From: Leptospira kirschneri serovar Cynopteri str. 3522 CT
GTDB taxonomy: Bacteria; Spirochaetota; Leptospiria; Leptospirales; Leptospiraceae
Reading direction: 5' to 3'
Assembly: GCF_000243695.2 (NCBI RefSeq)
Contig: NZ_AHMN02000007.1
Coordinates: 62,001-126,000, forward strand
Length of the DNA stretch: 64,000 nt
How positions within the stretch are numbered: the stretch's first letter is position 1; every line of letters starts with the position of its first letter. Below, one piece after another: positions 17,561 through 35,327 of the stretch. A model generated the notes under the pieces. That model did no database searches and was not told the origin of the DNA. It worked only from the letters and a program-made list of their open reading frames with translations. The translations under genes and the position numbers were made by a program.

Positions 17561-17630
17561 AATTTATTGACCAGAGCTAAAGAGTCGGATTCACCCCGGT
17601 GGTTTTCTTATGTCGAACTCACGTTAAATA
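17561..17630 (-). repeat. TTTAGCTCTG-family dispersed repeat
   Basis: On the minus strand this reads AACGTGAGTTCGACATAAG, then GAATCCGACTCTTTAGCTCTG, then GTCAATAAATT. The same order of blocks occurs at 48637-48710, and in more decayed form at 42637-42715 and 8465-8530. The GAACTCACGTTAA end is also found alone at many gap positions. Confidence 0.55.
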
Positions 17631-17819
17631 TTCATTTTTCATGATTGGAATTTGTATGAGTTGTTCTTGATAATGGAAAGTGAAACTTTGTATTCTAATT
17701 TTCGCGCGAAGAATACAAAAAGTTGATTCTACTTTTTTGAATCTAAGAGTTTGTCAAACAAATGTAGAAACAAAACGACACACTTTCGTTTTATAAAAAT
17801 GTGGAAACTCATTCAAAAA

Positions 17820-19115
17820 TTATTTGGCCAACATATGAGCCGGCTGACCCGTAGAAGCCAAAAGTGATCTCCAAAGAGTACTTCGATCCGGTTGTAAAAC
17901 TTTTCTTTCCTGAATTGCAACTGAAATCGGAAGATGGGTAAACACGTTGTTCCACATTCCCACCACCATATCCGTTTTTCCCGCCATACCGGCGTGTACA
18001 GCATTCTGAGCCAGAAAACCGCAAAATACAGAATCTTCTGCGTTAGCCGGAATTGATCGAATAATATAACTAGGATCGATATACTTAATATTTACCGGAA
18101 TGTTTTCCTTTTTAAAAAACTCTGTCATCGTATCTTTTAGAAAAAGTCCGATGTCTTTGAGTTTTAAATTTCCGGAAGAATCTCTTTCCTCCGTAGAATC
18201 AAAAAATTTTTGACCGGCCCCTTCCGCTACGATGATAACGGCGTGCCCTTTTTTTAGGATTCTTTTTTTGAGATCGTCCAAAAAGGCCTCGTTTCCAAAC
18301 AGATCAAAGTCCACTTCTGGAATCAGACAATAATTTACGTTTCTAGAAGCTAAAGCCGCGTTGACCGCAATAAATCCAGAATGACGTCCCATCAACTTTA
18401 CAAGTCCAATTCCATTTGGTGCTCCCTTTGCTTCCACGTGGGCACATTCTACCGCTTCCATTGCTTTGGAAAACGCAGTAGAAAAACCGAATGTTTTTTG
18501 TACGTAGTTGATGTCGTTATCGATCGTTTTAGGAATTCCTATTACGGAAATTTTTTCTTTCCTTTTTGCGATTTCATCCACGATTGTTCTAGCACCTCTG
18601 AGTGTTCCGTCTCCTCCGATACAAAAAAGTATTTTTACTCCATAAAAACTAAGACTATCCACCATTTCTTCGGGAGATTGATTTCCTCTTGAAGAAGATA
18701 ACATAGATCCACCTTCATCTACGATATGCGCTACTTTTTCCGGAGTGAGTTCGATCGGTTGATGAGAATATCTTTTTACAAGACCTTGGTACCCATAAGG
18801 AAAACCTAATATTCTGGAAACTCCGTAACGATAATAAAGTTCCATTACGATTCCACGGATCACGTCGTTGATTCCGGGACAAAGTCCTCCACAAGTAACA
18901 ATTCCTGCTGTTACTTCCTGAGGTTTAAAATAGATTTTTTCTCTAGGACCGGCCTGTTCGAAAAAATCAGGACCTTCTTGGACATAAGAATCCCAATCCT
19001 CTTCAGATTGAAATACCGTTCTGAATATCAGTCTGGAAGTATCACTCGTATAATACTCATAGCCCGCCGGACTAGGGATTGAACATTCTCCAAAACTTTG
19101 AATCTTTGTTTCCAT
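17820..19115 (-). CDS. 6-phosphofructokinase, plant/group III type
   Basis: 431 aa. PFK converts fructose 6-phosphate to fructose 1,6-bisphosphate. The phosphoryl-donor signature is GGDGT at 167-171, and the catalytic loop is PKTIDNDI at 195-202 with the Asp base. In the PFK family, Gly after GGD points to ATP as donor, while Lys in PKTIDND is usual in PPi enzymes and in plant-type ATP-PFKs that combine both. ATP is therefore the better guess. The first ~65 residues precede the PFK core, and the total length fits the plant/spirochaete group. AAGGAG sits well before the ATG. Alone between gaps. Confidence 0.88.
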   Translation of the reverse strand: METKIQSFGECSIPSPAGYEYYTSDTSRLIFRTVFQSEEDWDSYVQEGPDFFEQAGPREKIYFKPQEVTAGIVTCGGLCPGINDVIRGIVMELYYRYGVSRILGFPYGYQGLVKRYSHQPIELTPEKVAHIVDEGGSMLSSSRGNQSPEEMVDSLSFYGVKILFCIGGDGTLRGARTIVDEIAKRKEKISVIGIPKTIDNDINYVQKTFGFSTAFSKAMEAVECAHVEAKGAPNGIGLVKLMGRHSGFIAVNAALASRNVNYCLIPEVDFDLFGNEAFLDDLKKRILKKGHAVIIVAEGAGQKFFDSTEERDSSGNLKLKDIGLFLKDTMTEFFKKENIPVNIKYIDPSYIIRSIPANAEDSVFCGFLAQNAVHAGMAGKTDMVVGMWNNVFTHLPISVAIQERKVLQPDRSTLWRSLLASTGQPAHMLAK

Positions 19116-19226
19116 GATCGGCTCCTTATAGTTTATCTTCGAGAATTCCGGTAAAAATCATTTTATTTTACAATTTTATACTGACAGTACTGTTTTACTT
19201 TCATAGTCTTACAGATAGAACGTTTT

Positions 19227-20159
<933 letters not shown>

Positions 20160-20779
20160 AAAACATTTTGAGCTTTCTTTCGTTATTGATGTATCGTTCA
20201 ATCTTATCTACATGGATTGAACTTGATCGTGTTGTAATACAATGCGAGTTAGTTTGTAATAGAATTTTTTTTTCCTAAAGTAGGAGTTCCTACGTTTTAC
20301 AGATTATCTAACCTGAATTCGATGTAAGAAAACTATAATTCTGAAAAAAATTGGGATCTGGACTTTGTAGATCGATTCTTTAAATGTAGGAACTATTGCA
20401 AAATTTTGTTCGGAAAAGTATGATTTAAAATCGCAAAAAAGATAAAAGAGACGTAATCTGTAGGAACTACCACAATTTAAAAAATAGAAGTTTATAACTT
20501 GTCGTATTCAAGTGTGGAACTACTGGTAAATCCACGATTTGTGAGAGTTCCCACAGATTAAGTCACATTACGGGCCTTTAAATATCCATTTTTCGTGATC
20601 GAAAATTGTAAGAGTTCCTACATTTTCAAAATCTAACCGTAAAACATAGACATGTGGTAGTTCCACACGGCAATTTCAAGGTTTTGTGAGAGTTCCCACA
20701 TACATTTTTTCAGGTAAAACAAAACTTTAGGAAACAGATTCCTTATACTAAACTCACGTTAATATAAACGATTTCTAAT
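20160..20779. repeat. Gap filled with GGAACT-family repeats
   Basis: 620 bp with no gene. At least six occurrences of GTAGGAACT, GTGGAACTAC or GAGTTCCCACA lie between 20280 and 20710, in both orientations. The end (20680-20765) is a near copy of window positions 1-86. Spacing is irregular and the units diverge, so this is not a CRISPR array. Confidence 0.6.
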
Positions 20780-21106
20780 TTACACAATACCTTGTTTTTT
20801 TAAAGAGAACGTAAGATCCATCTTATTGATCAGATGTTTTGCCCTTCCAAAACGAATCGTACGCTCCGGTCCTGCGTTCTGATTTGTATGATAAATTTCT
20901 AAACAAGTTTCAATTACCGGACAAGAACGATCCGTACAACCGATTTCGGTAATTTTTAAAATTTCGTTTCCTTGGAGTTTCAGAGACGTTCTAAGCCAGG
21001 AAATTAACATTGGATGAAACGAAAATTCTTCGGTAGCTTTACGAATTTCCGAATATACAGGGCCGTGATCGTGTACCGAAGAAAAATTAGAAACCGTAGG
21101 ACTCAT
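20780..21106 (-). CDS. Hypothetical protein with CxxxxCP motif
   Basis: 108 aa, no signal peptide or membrane span. A central segment EIGCTDRSCPVIET has two Cys five apart followed by Pro, like a family of small proteins sometimes annotated near nitrate or metal metabolism; I cannot assign a function. It follows metH by 108 bp on the same strand and could be the last gene of that transcription unit, but nothing shows a functional tie. Confidence 0.55.
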   Translation of the reverse strand: MSPTVSNFSSVHDHGPVYSEIRKATEEFSFHPMLISWLRTSLKLQGNEILKITEIGCTDRSCPVIETCLEIYHTNQNAGPERTIRFGRAKHLINKMDLTFSLKKQGIV

Positions 21107-21214
21107 ACTTTTTTAATTAGACTAAAAATTACGTCCAAATTCTCAAAAGATATTCACAAAACTTAATTTTACTTCATCAAAAAGAATAAATTAGCAGAAC
21201 AGATTCTTATATTC

Positions 21215-24958
<3,744 letters not shown>

Positions 24959-25004
24959 AGATAAACTTCTTTGATAATTTTAAAAAACAGTATAACTTTA
25001 TATT

Positions 25005-25304
25005 CTAATATTCAGGATTTATACATCCCTCTTTTTTAAGAGGAATTTTTACGTCTAGAATTGTAGGACAACATTTCGCTTTTTGAGCGTTTATATCGAT
25101 CCAATCCCGCCAGACAAAAGGCACTTCATAATCCGGATAAATCGCCTCTACCGGACATTCCGGTCTGCATTTATTACAATCAATGCAGACGGAAGGTTCG
25201 ATATATAAACAGTCGGTTCCTTCTCGAAAAGCTTCCACGGGACAAACCGCAGCGCAATATGTATATTTACAATTCCTGCAAAGTCCTGTAACAACATAAG
25301 CCAT
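25005..25304 (-). CDS. Ferredoxin, 3Fe-4S/4Fe-4S type
   Basis: 99 aa. Two cluster motifs: CRNCKYTYCAAVCP near residues 9-22 and CIDCNKCRPECP near 40-51, as in seven- or eight-iron FdxA-like ferredoxins, followed by a 45-residue tail with further Cys residues (AKCCP). Soluble electron carrier. It sits between ahcY (71 bp upstream) and metH (46 bp downstream) on the same strand. Because MetH needs one-electron reduction of cob(II)alamin for reactivation, this ferredoxin may be its electron donor; that is inference from position. A strong hairpin lies just before its start. Confidence 0.9.
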   Translation of the reverse strand: MAYVVTGLCRNCKYTYCAAVCPVEAFREGTDCLYIEPSVCIDCNKCRPECPVEAIYPDYEVPFVWRDWIDINAQKAKCCPTILDVKIPLKKEGCINPEY

Positions 25305-25316
25305 TGTTTTTCGAGA

Positions 25317-25367
25317 TTTTCCAAGACGGACAAAGGATCATAAATCAAAAGTCCGTCATTTGGAAAA
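25317..25367 (-). other. Intercistronic hairpin between ahcY and ferredoxin
   Basis: Arms TTTTCCAA-GACGGAC (25317-25331) and GTCCGTC-AT-TTGGAAAA (25351-25367) pair over 15 bp with one 2-nt bulge and a 19-nt loop. On the transcribed minus strand no U-run follows, so it is more likely an mRNA processing, stability or attenuation element than a terminator. It ends 12 bases before the ferredoxin start codon. Confidence 0.55.
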
Positions 25368-25375
25368 ATTTAGGA

Positions 25376-27671
<2,296 letters not shown>

Positions 27672-27677
27672 GGATAA

Positions 27678-27699
27678 GATATCAAGATATCTTGATATC
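27678..27699. promoter_or_regulatory. Perfect 22-bp palindrome, probable operator of the ahcY-metH operon
   Basis: GATATCAAGAT is followed at once by its exact reverse complement ATCTTGATATC. It lies just upstream of the probable start of the ArsR/methyltransferase gene and overlaps a candidate -10 box. Size and symmetry suit a dimeric winged-helix repressor. Probable autoregulatory operator; binding is not shown. Confidence 0.7.
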
Positions 27700-27723
27700 T
27701 GCAAGATTTTTTTACGAATTCAA
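27694..27723 (-). promoter_or_regulatory. Candidate promoter of the methyl-cycle operon
   Basis: On the minus strand TTGAAT (27723-27718), an 18-bp spacer and GATATC (27699-27694). The -35 is good and the -10 is poor. Its -10 lies in the palindrome, so a bound repressor would block it. If right, transcription starts near 27687, inside the palindrome and downstream of TTG 27704. Confidence 0.35.
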
Positions 27724-28018
27724 GCGCCTTTACCCAGAAAATGAACGTGTTTTAAACGCTTTTTACTTTTAAAATTGTATGAGCTCCTACAATTTTAAGG
27801 ATTTCTCTGTAAAATCAAGATTTGCAGTAGTTCCTACAAATGAATGAACTTACAGTTTCTAAACATTCATTTTTTAGAATTTAGTCCCTACAGATTTTTT
27901 ATTGATTGGCATTGGTTTACTGCTTCTTATAAAATTGGGCGAATAATAAACTCAGGTGCAACGAGGGTCGTCGTTGTAGCTCGCAAATTTCATACTTAAA
28001 ATGGCTCACGACCGATCC
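27724..28018. repeat. Gap with GGAACT-family repeat
   Basis: 27770-27885 on the minus strand carries the WGTAGGAACTAC and AAAATTGTAGGAGCTCATAC blocks of the family also seen at 13130 and 43135. 27886-28010 shows nothing recognisable. From 28011 the IS target sequence begins. Confidence 0.5.
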
Positions 28019-28925
28019 GTAGAGAGCCATAACCCCTTACCCACAAGTCAGGCTTTGGTAAGTAATTTAAACATAAACCCATTTCCATAGCTCTCATAAG
28101 GCCTTTAAAAATTACCAGTGGTCCAGGAGGAGCGTCGGATTTACGATCCAAGTATCCACCTAATTTGGCAATCCAGCTCAAAACGGAATCCAAATCGGGT
28201 TCTTTGTTAGGTGGTTTTGGAGTTTCAAAAATCCTACAATAAATCCCTTTCCATTCAAAAGGTTCGAATAGAAGGGACGCTTTTAAACCGGGAATATTTC
28301 TACCTAAGAATGTTAACATCATAACTCTCCAAGCAACGATAGCGCAGACTGCAATACAAGCTTTGAATCGATCTCCAAATTTAAATTGAGTGGATTCAAT
28401 ATTACATCCAGACTTTAAAACCTTAAAGAATATCTCGATCCCCCAACGGCTTTTGTAATATGCGATCATTCTTTTTACATCGTCTGAATTGTGAATAGGA
28501 ATGGTGGTTAGAAATTTCCAATCGATGGATTCTTCCTCGGGTCCGTCTACTTCAGTTGCGGTTAACGCATACATATCAATATTTTCTAATTTCTTATATT
28601 GAGGGGATTTTATCGTTAGCTTTTCAAATCGAAGTTCAATGGTTGCTTCCCTTGCTTCTTTTCCTTTCTTCCTTGGCACAGTAATCGTATATGTATGTGC
28701 AGGCTCCAAAGTTTCAAGATAGGACCAAGAACATCCTCCACCTTCTATCCTCCTTTCGTGATTTGCACGTATAAGCATATCAGGAGCGTTTTCGCCAGCA
28801 ACTACGTATTTCTGGAATAGCTCGTATATATCCGCTTCTCTATCGCAGATATATACGTATTTAGAATCGGATTCTCTTGCAAATTCACAGAGGGCCCTGT
28901 ATCCTTGGAGCCACTTTACGCTTTC
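27996..28925 (-). pseudogene. IS4-family (Tn5-like) transposase, N-terminus lost
   Basis: An open frame of about 309 codons without a proper start. From the upstream end it reads ESVKWLQGYRALCEF, then YICDREADIYELF (second DDE Asp, as in Tn5), then YKSRWGIEIFFKVLK (the Y-2-R-3-E-6-K signature carrying the catalytic Glu), then LGGYLDRKSDAPPGP near the C-terminus, as in Tn5/IS50-type enzymes. The first ~170 residues, including the first catalytic Asp, are gone. The break falls at REP-like hairpin units at 28919. The 3' end runs through the terminal inverted repeat into flanking DNA. Confidence 0.85.
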
Positions 28926-29061
28926 CTATGAATCGCGTTAAAGAACTCAACACAACGCTTTCCTATGGGTCGCGTTGTGGGGTGGGAACTCAGTTTTACA
29001 GAGGATTTGTCGTAATTCCCACAGATTTAATATTGAAATCTAAATACTTGTGGGTAAGGTG
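28028..29061 (-). mobile_element. Decayed IS4/Tn5-type insertion sequence, 1034 bp
   Basis: Ends are CATAACCCCTTACCCACAAGT (28028-28048, with two extra C) and ACTTGTGGGTAAGGTG (29046-29061, lacking TAT), both matching the MITE ends. A perfect 9-bp direct repeat GTAGAGAGC flanks it (28019-28027 and 29062-29070). The transposase 3' part fills 28028-28925; the transposase 5' part is missing and replaced by two REP-like hairpins. The last ~85 bp (28977-29061) equal the left end of MITE B in reverse orientation. It appears to be the parent type of the two MITEs, now unable to move by itself. Confidence 0.85.
28919..28979 (+). repeat. Two REP-like hairpin units at the IS deletion junction
   Basis: Unit 1 is CGCTTTCCTATGAATCGCG (28919-28937). 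Unit 2 is AACTCA, stem CACAACGC (28951-28958), loop with TTCCTATGGGTC, stem GCGTTGTG (28972-28979). They lie exactly where the transposase frame breaks. Confidence 0.55.
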
Positions 29062-29084
29062 GTAGAGAGCGTTTCATTGAGTTC

Positions 29085-29192
29085 TTTTTGCTCCAATTCC
29101 TTCGGAATTTTTCAAGCTCAGGTGCTGTTTTCTGTGGATCGCAGCATAATAATCGCTTTCGCTTTCGCATTTGTTATGCCGAACTCACGTTA
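29085..29192 (-). repeat. Dispersed repeat matching both flanks of MITE A (empty site)
   Basis: Read on the minus strand: CATAACAAATGCGAAAGCG, GATTATTATGCTGCGATCC, then ACAGAAAACAGCACC, then GAAAAATTCCGAAGGAATTGG and AGAAC. The same blocks occur at 7998-8042 and 8335-8382, interrupted there by MITE A plus its 9-bp duplication. It therefore shows the unoccupied form of that insertion site. Confidence 0.65.
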
Positions 29193-29291
29193 TCTTAAAA
29201 ACCATACTACAAAGTAAACCCCTTCACGTTAAATTGTGTAGTTCATCATGAAACTCCTAGATTATTTTTAGAGTGATTCCATAAATTTTAC

Positions 29292-29324
29292 TTGAAATTT
29301 AATATGACCAGTCGTATTAAATTT
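29292..29324 (+). promoter_or_regulatory. Promoter with embedded TetR-type operator
   Basis: TTGAAA (29292-29297), exact 17-bp spacer, TATTAA (29315-29320). A palindrome with 14-bp arms (29295-29308 and 29311-29324, one mismatch, CA between them) covers both boxes and has a GACCAGTC core like that of some TetR-family operators. It lies 164 bp before the TetR gene, so autoregulation is likely, with a long leader. Confidence 0.65.
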
Positions 29325-29487
29325 AAAAAATATCGCAAATTTTAATTACACAAGTTTGTTTGAGCGCAAAATATTAGGTATTCTGTTATAGAGCTATCAG
29401 TAAAAGTAAAGAATTTCCAAACTCTATAAAATTTTATTCCAGTATAAAAAATTTAGAAAACATCAAACAATGCTTTAACTTAAAAAA

Positions 29488-30066
29488 ATGAAAATTTCTG
29501 CAACTCAATCCGCGATTAAAAGAAAATCTATACTTCAAACAGGAATTCATCTCATCCGACAAAACGGTTCCACCGTTGGAATCCAAGAAGTCACAAACAA
29601 GGCGAAAATTCCTAAAGGATCTTTTTATAATTATTTTTCTTCTAAAGATCAATTTTTAATCGAAGCTTTAGAAGAATATACACAAAACGCGATCCTTTGG
29701 AACAATCAAACTCTAGAAAAAGGAAAACGAAAACTATCCTATCTATACGAACAAAAAATAATCTTAGAAAAGAAATTTTTGAAAGGCGGTATTTCCTGTC
29801 TAATCAATGTACTTTCTCAATGTTCTTCTCCAAAAGAACAAAAACTGAGAAACAAACTAAAACTCTCTTTGGATTCTATCTCAAAAGGAATTTTAGATTC
29901 TCTTCGATTGGATCCTAAAAATTATTCTAAAGAAATTTTAATTCATATTCAGGTTTTAGAATCTTCTTGGAGAGGTGCAATGCTTCTTGCAAAAGCTACA
30001 GGTGACCCGTCTTATCTCGAAAATTTTTTATCTGTTCATCGAAAACTTATCAAAGAGTTTCTATAA
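29488..30066 (+). CDS. TetR family transcriptional regulator
   Basis: 192 aa. The helix-turn-helix is at about residues 14-60, with GIQEVTNKAKIPKGSFYNYFSSKDQFL typical of the family, followed by a divergent all-helical ligand domain. The ligand is unknown. A promoter overlapped by a near-perfect 30-bp palindrome lies 164 bp upstream and is the likely operator, so it probably represses itself. The nearest possible targets are the acyl-CoA thioesterase gene 342 bp downstream on the same strand, or genes elsewhere. No obvious ribosome site precedes the ATG. Confidence 0.88.
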   Translation: MKISATQSAIKRKSILQTGIHLIRQNGSTVGIQEVTNKAKIPKGSFYNYFSSKDQFLIEALEEYTQNAILWNNQTLEKGKRKLSYLYEQKIILEKKFLKGGISCLINVLSQCSSPKEQKLRNKLKLSLDSISKGILDSLRLDPKNYSKEILIHIQVLESSWRGAMLLAKATGDPSYLENFLSVHRKLIKEFL

Positions 30067-30408
30067 AATGATTTTTATATTAGAATTGTTGAAAAATTCC
30101 ATAGTGGCGATTGACAAAACTGCTTCCATCGATCGTTTTCATGAAATAAAACGAACGGAGCATTTATTTTTAAACGACTTCATTCTATTCTCATAACTAT
30201 ATAATAAAGTATCTAATATTTTACATAGAATCAGCGTTTTATGATAGAATTAACGGTACTCAATTTTATAGAGATCAGTAATAGTCGTCAAACAGGGATT
30301 TTGCGGGAGAATTTTACTTGGTCATTCCAAAGTTATCTAAAAAATTTCAAGACACAAGTTTACTAAAAATTCAACTACATAAGGTATATTAAATATTAGG
30401 GAATTAGA
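30067..30408. repeat. Gap with short dispersed repeats
   Basis: 342 bp. 30087-30108 (TTGTTGAAAAATTCCATAGTG) recurs at 59608-59630. 30190-30290 (ATAATAAAGTATCTAATATTTT, a GTTTTATGATA block and an ACTCAATTTTATAGAGATCA block) recurs at 45065-45140 and in pieces at 57345-57430 and 59730-59780. No gene is seen. Confidence 0.5.
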
Positions 30409-30837
30409 ATGAAATCGGAAGAATTAACCGAAATTAGAAAAGAACATTCGACACAAATTGTAATTCGATGGGATGAATTAGACCCAAACGGCCATGTGAA
30501 TAATAAAAATTTTCAAGGCTACCTAGACGAGGCTCGGATGAGAGCCATGCGCGATTGGGGTTTTTCTATGGAAAAACTAAAAACTCAAAATTTTGGGCCA
30601 GTGATTCTTTCGATCCAGTTAGATTTTAAAAAGGAAATCAATTATCCGGAAACGATCTTGATCGAATCCGATCTATTTTTGAAAACCACTACTCGCGCCG
30701 TATTTCAACAAAGAATCATCTGTCAGAGCAATCAGACGATTTCGTGTAACGCGAGTACAGATTGGGTAATTCTAAACCTAAATTCAAAACGACCTGCTAA
30801 ATTTTTAGAAGCGATTGGTATAGAAAAACCAATTTAA
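30409..30837 (+). CDS. Acyl-CoA thioesterase, hot-dog fold
   Basis: 142 aa, the size of 4HBT/YbgC-type thioesterases. The signature IRWDELDPNGHVNNKNFQGY (about 18-37) contains the catalytic Asp and the conserved HVNN. Such enzymes hydrolyse acyl-CoA or acyl-ACP thioesters; chain length cannot be read. AGGGAA 6-8 bases before the ATG supports the start. Convergent with the HAD gene, whose end is 4 bp away. Confidence 0.85.
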   Translation: MKSEELTEIRKEHSTQIVIRWDELDPNGHVNNKNFQGYLDEARMRAMRDWGFSMEKLKTQNFGPVILSIQLDFKKEINYPETILIESDLFLKTTTRAVFQQRIICQSNQTISCNASTDWVILNLNSKRPAKFLEAIGIEKPI

Positions 30838-30841
30838 GTTT

Positions 30842-32393
<1,552 letters not shown>

Positions 32394-32909
32394 ATGGAAA
32401 TCTACGAAAAAGAAAAACGGAAACTACTTTCAGCATCGACACCGGAGCAGTACATCGAGTTATCCATCAAATCGAAACTGACCGGTCCTAAAAAATCTAG
32501 TATCACATCCGAATGGCTTACGTCTACCGGGTATACGATCGACGATATTAAGTACGCAAGAAACCGACATCCCTTCTGGAGAAAGAAGAGAAATCAAGGT
32601 TCTTACGAACGTAATAGCAAACGTCTGGAACAACACAATTACTACAGATCCGATCAGAAGATCGTCTGGGATAAAACCAAGTTAGCTAAATTCTTTGATC
32701 TCAATTCTAAAGGTTTAACTGATCATGAGTTGGCAAAAAATTTTAGAACTTCTATCCCGGCAGTGAATCATATACGCAGGAAGTTTCGCTTTGCTTCCGA
32801 ACTTCTAAGACTCGACAAACAAAAACCGGCAAAGGGTGGTATCTTAAAACTTTGCACCCATAGCGAATCGGTCTTAAAGAGGTTGATCCGGGAAAAAGAA
32901 GGGAAATAA
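32394..32909 (+). CDS. Hypothetical basic protein with HTH-like segment
   Basis: 171 aa, strongly basic, no signal peptide or membrane span. Residues about 95-135 contain LTDHELAKNFRTSIPAVNHI, which fits a helix-turn-helix (DHELAKNF, then a turn, then PAVNHIRRKF). It may bind DNA. The middle is rich in Arg, Lys, Asn and Tyr (RNRHPFWRKKRN). I do not recognise the family. It stands alone, followed by a good terminator at 32937. Confidence 0.6.
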   Translation: MEIYEKEKRKLLSASTPEQYIELSIKSKLTGPKKSSITSEWLTSTGYTIDDIKYARNRHPFWRKKRNQGSYERNSKRLEQHNYYRSDQKIVWDKTKLAKFFDLNSKGLTDHELAKNFRTSIPAVNHIRRKFRFASELLRLDKQKPAKGGILKLCTHSESVLKRLIREKEGK

Positions 32910-32936
32910 ATTCTCTTCTTTTGGGAAACTTCTTCT

Positions 32937-32971
32937 AGTCCCCGGTCTTAAGATCGGGGCTATCTTCTTTT
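32937..32971 (+). terminator. Rho-independent terminator
   Basis: Stem CCCCGGTC (32940-32947), TTAA loop, GATCGGGG (32952-32959), with flanking AG/CT pairs across a bulged T, followed by ATCTTCTTTTATT. Ends the gene at 32394-32909. Confidence 0.75.
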
Positions 32972-33209
32972 ATTCATCCAAATTTATTCGGAAATGGTTC
33001 TTCACTTTTTGTTTTTTAAACAATAGGAATTCTACTCCGGGAATCGCTTGCCGTAGAAAAGTGAGATAAAACACTAACCGAATACTCTTGTCCCGGATTT
33101 TTGAATGCAAACAACAACTTCTAAAATTCGTTTTAATTTTAAAACGTTAATTTTTTTCTATCTTATTCGAAATCGAAACTGTAAAGTATCTAGATTTCCT
33201 TCCCGCGTT

Positions 33210-34535
<1,326 letters not shown>

Positions 34536-34580
34536 ATTCCTACTTGAGTTTTATATTATGATCTCTGAATATTTACGAGT

Positions 34581-35327
34581 ATGAATTTCAGAGATCATTT
34601 TTCTTCCCACTCTTCTTTTTATTCTGAATTTAGACCCGGTTATCCTAAGGATCTATTTTATTATCTCAAAAGTTTGTCCCCTAATGGCAAAATAGTCTGG
34701 GATTGTGGTACTGGAACCGGTCAAGCGGCGGTTTCTCTAGGAGAATTTTTCGAAAAAGTAATTGCGAGTGATCCTAGTGAAAATCAAATCGCAAACGCAG
34801 AACCTCATCAAAACGTCGAATATAGGGTTTGTAAAGCAGAAAATTCTATATTAAGAAATCATGAAGTAGATTTGATTACGGTGGCACAAGCGTTTCACTG
34901 GTTTGATTTTGAACCATTTTATAGAGAAGTGATTCGAGTCGGAAAGAAAAAAGGAATTCTCGCAATCTGGGGTTATGGGCTACATTCGATTTCTTTTGAA
35001 ATTGATCGGCTCGTTGATAAACTCTACGTAGAAATTGTGGGTTCGTATTGGCCTCCAGAAAGAAAATACGTAGAAGAAAAATACAAAAACATTCCTTTTC
35101 CCTTTGAGGAAATTGTTCCTCCTCATTTTAGTATGAAGGAAGAATGGAACGTGGATCAATTATTGGGTTATCTCAGGACCTGGTCCAGCGTTCAAAAATA
35201 CATTCAAAAAAATGAATCCGATCCGGTACTTTTAATCGAAGAAGATATTCGAAATTCTTGGGGTCCGGCTCAGACAAAAACAGTAGAATGGCCTCTCTTT
35301 TTTAAAATCGGGAGACTTCCAGGTTGA
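34581..35327 (+). CDS. Class I SAM-dependent methyltransferase
   Basis: 248 aa, methyltransferase-11-like. Motif I is DCGTGTGQAAVSL near residues 41-53, followed by ASDPSENQI (acidic adenosine contact) and VAQAFHWFDFEPF, which is characteristic of a subgroup of small-molecule methyltransferases. Substrate unknown. The stop codon overlaps the TTG start of the chromate-transporter gene by 4 bases, so the two are translated from one mRNA, although no functional link is evident. Confidence 0.85.
   Translation: MNFRDHFSSHSSFYSEFRPGYPKDLFYYLKSLSPNGKIVWDCGTGTGQAAVSLGEFFEKVIASDPSENQIANAEPHQNVEYRVCKAENSILRNHEVDLITVAQAFHWFDFEPFYREVIRVGKKKGILAIWGYGLHSISFEIDRLVDKLYVEIVGSYWPPERKYVEEKYKNIPFPFEEIVPPHFSMKEEWNVDQLLGYLRTWSSVQKYIQKNESDPVLLIEEDIRNSWGPAQTKTVEWPLFFKIGRLPG

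Larger units (their letters stand above)
16977..17819. other. Gene-free gap with MITE B and REP-like units
   Basis: 843 bp between convergent genes. It holds MITE B (17172-17460), a REP-like hairpin at 17483-17516 and a copy of the TTTAGCTCTG repeat family at 17561-17630 ending in GAACTCACGTTAAAT. 17630-17819 is AT-rich and featureless. Apparent reading frames on both strands of the MITE are not genes. Confidence 0.65.

Noticed and set aside
20270..20766. Possible CRISPR array, because GGAACT units recur at short distance
   Set aside because: Units differ in sequence, orientation and spacing, and no cas gene is in the window.
24959..25004. Cobalamin or SAM riboswitch before metH
   Set aside because: Only 46 bases separate ferredoxin and metH, too short for either riboswitch, and no B12-box-like sequence is seen there or before the first gene of the operon.
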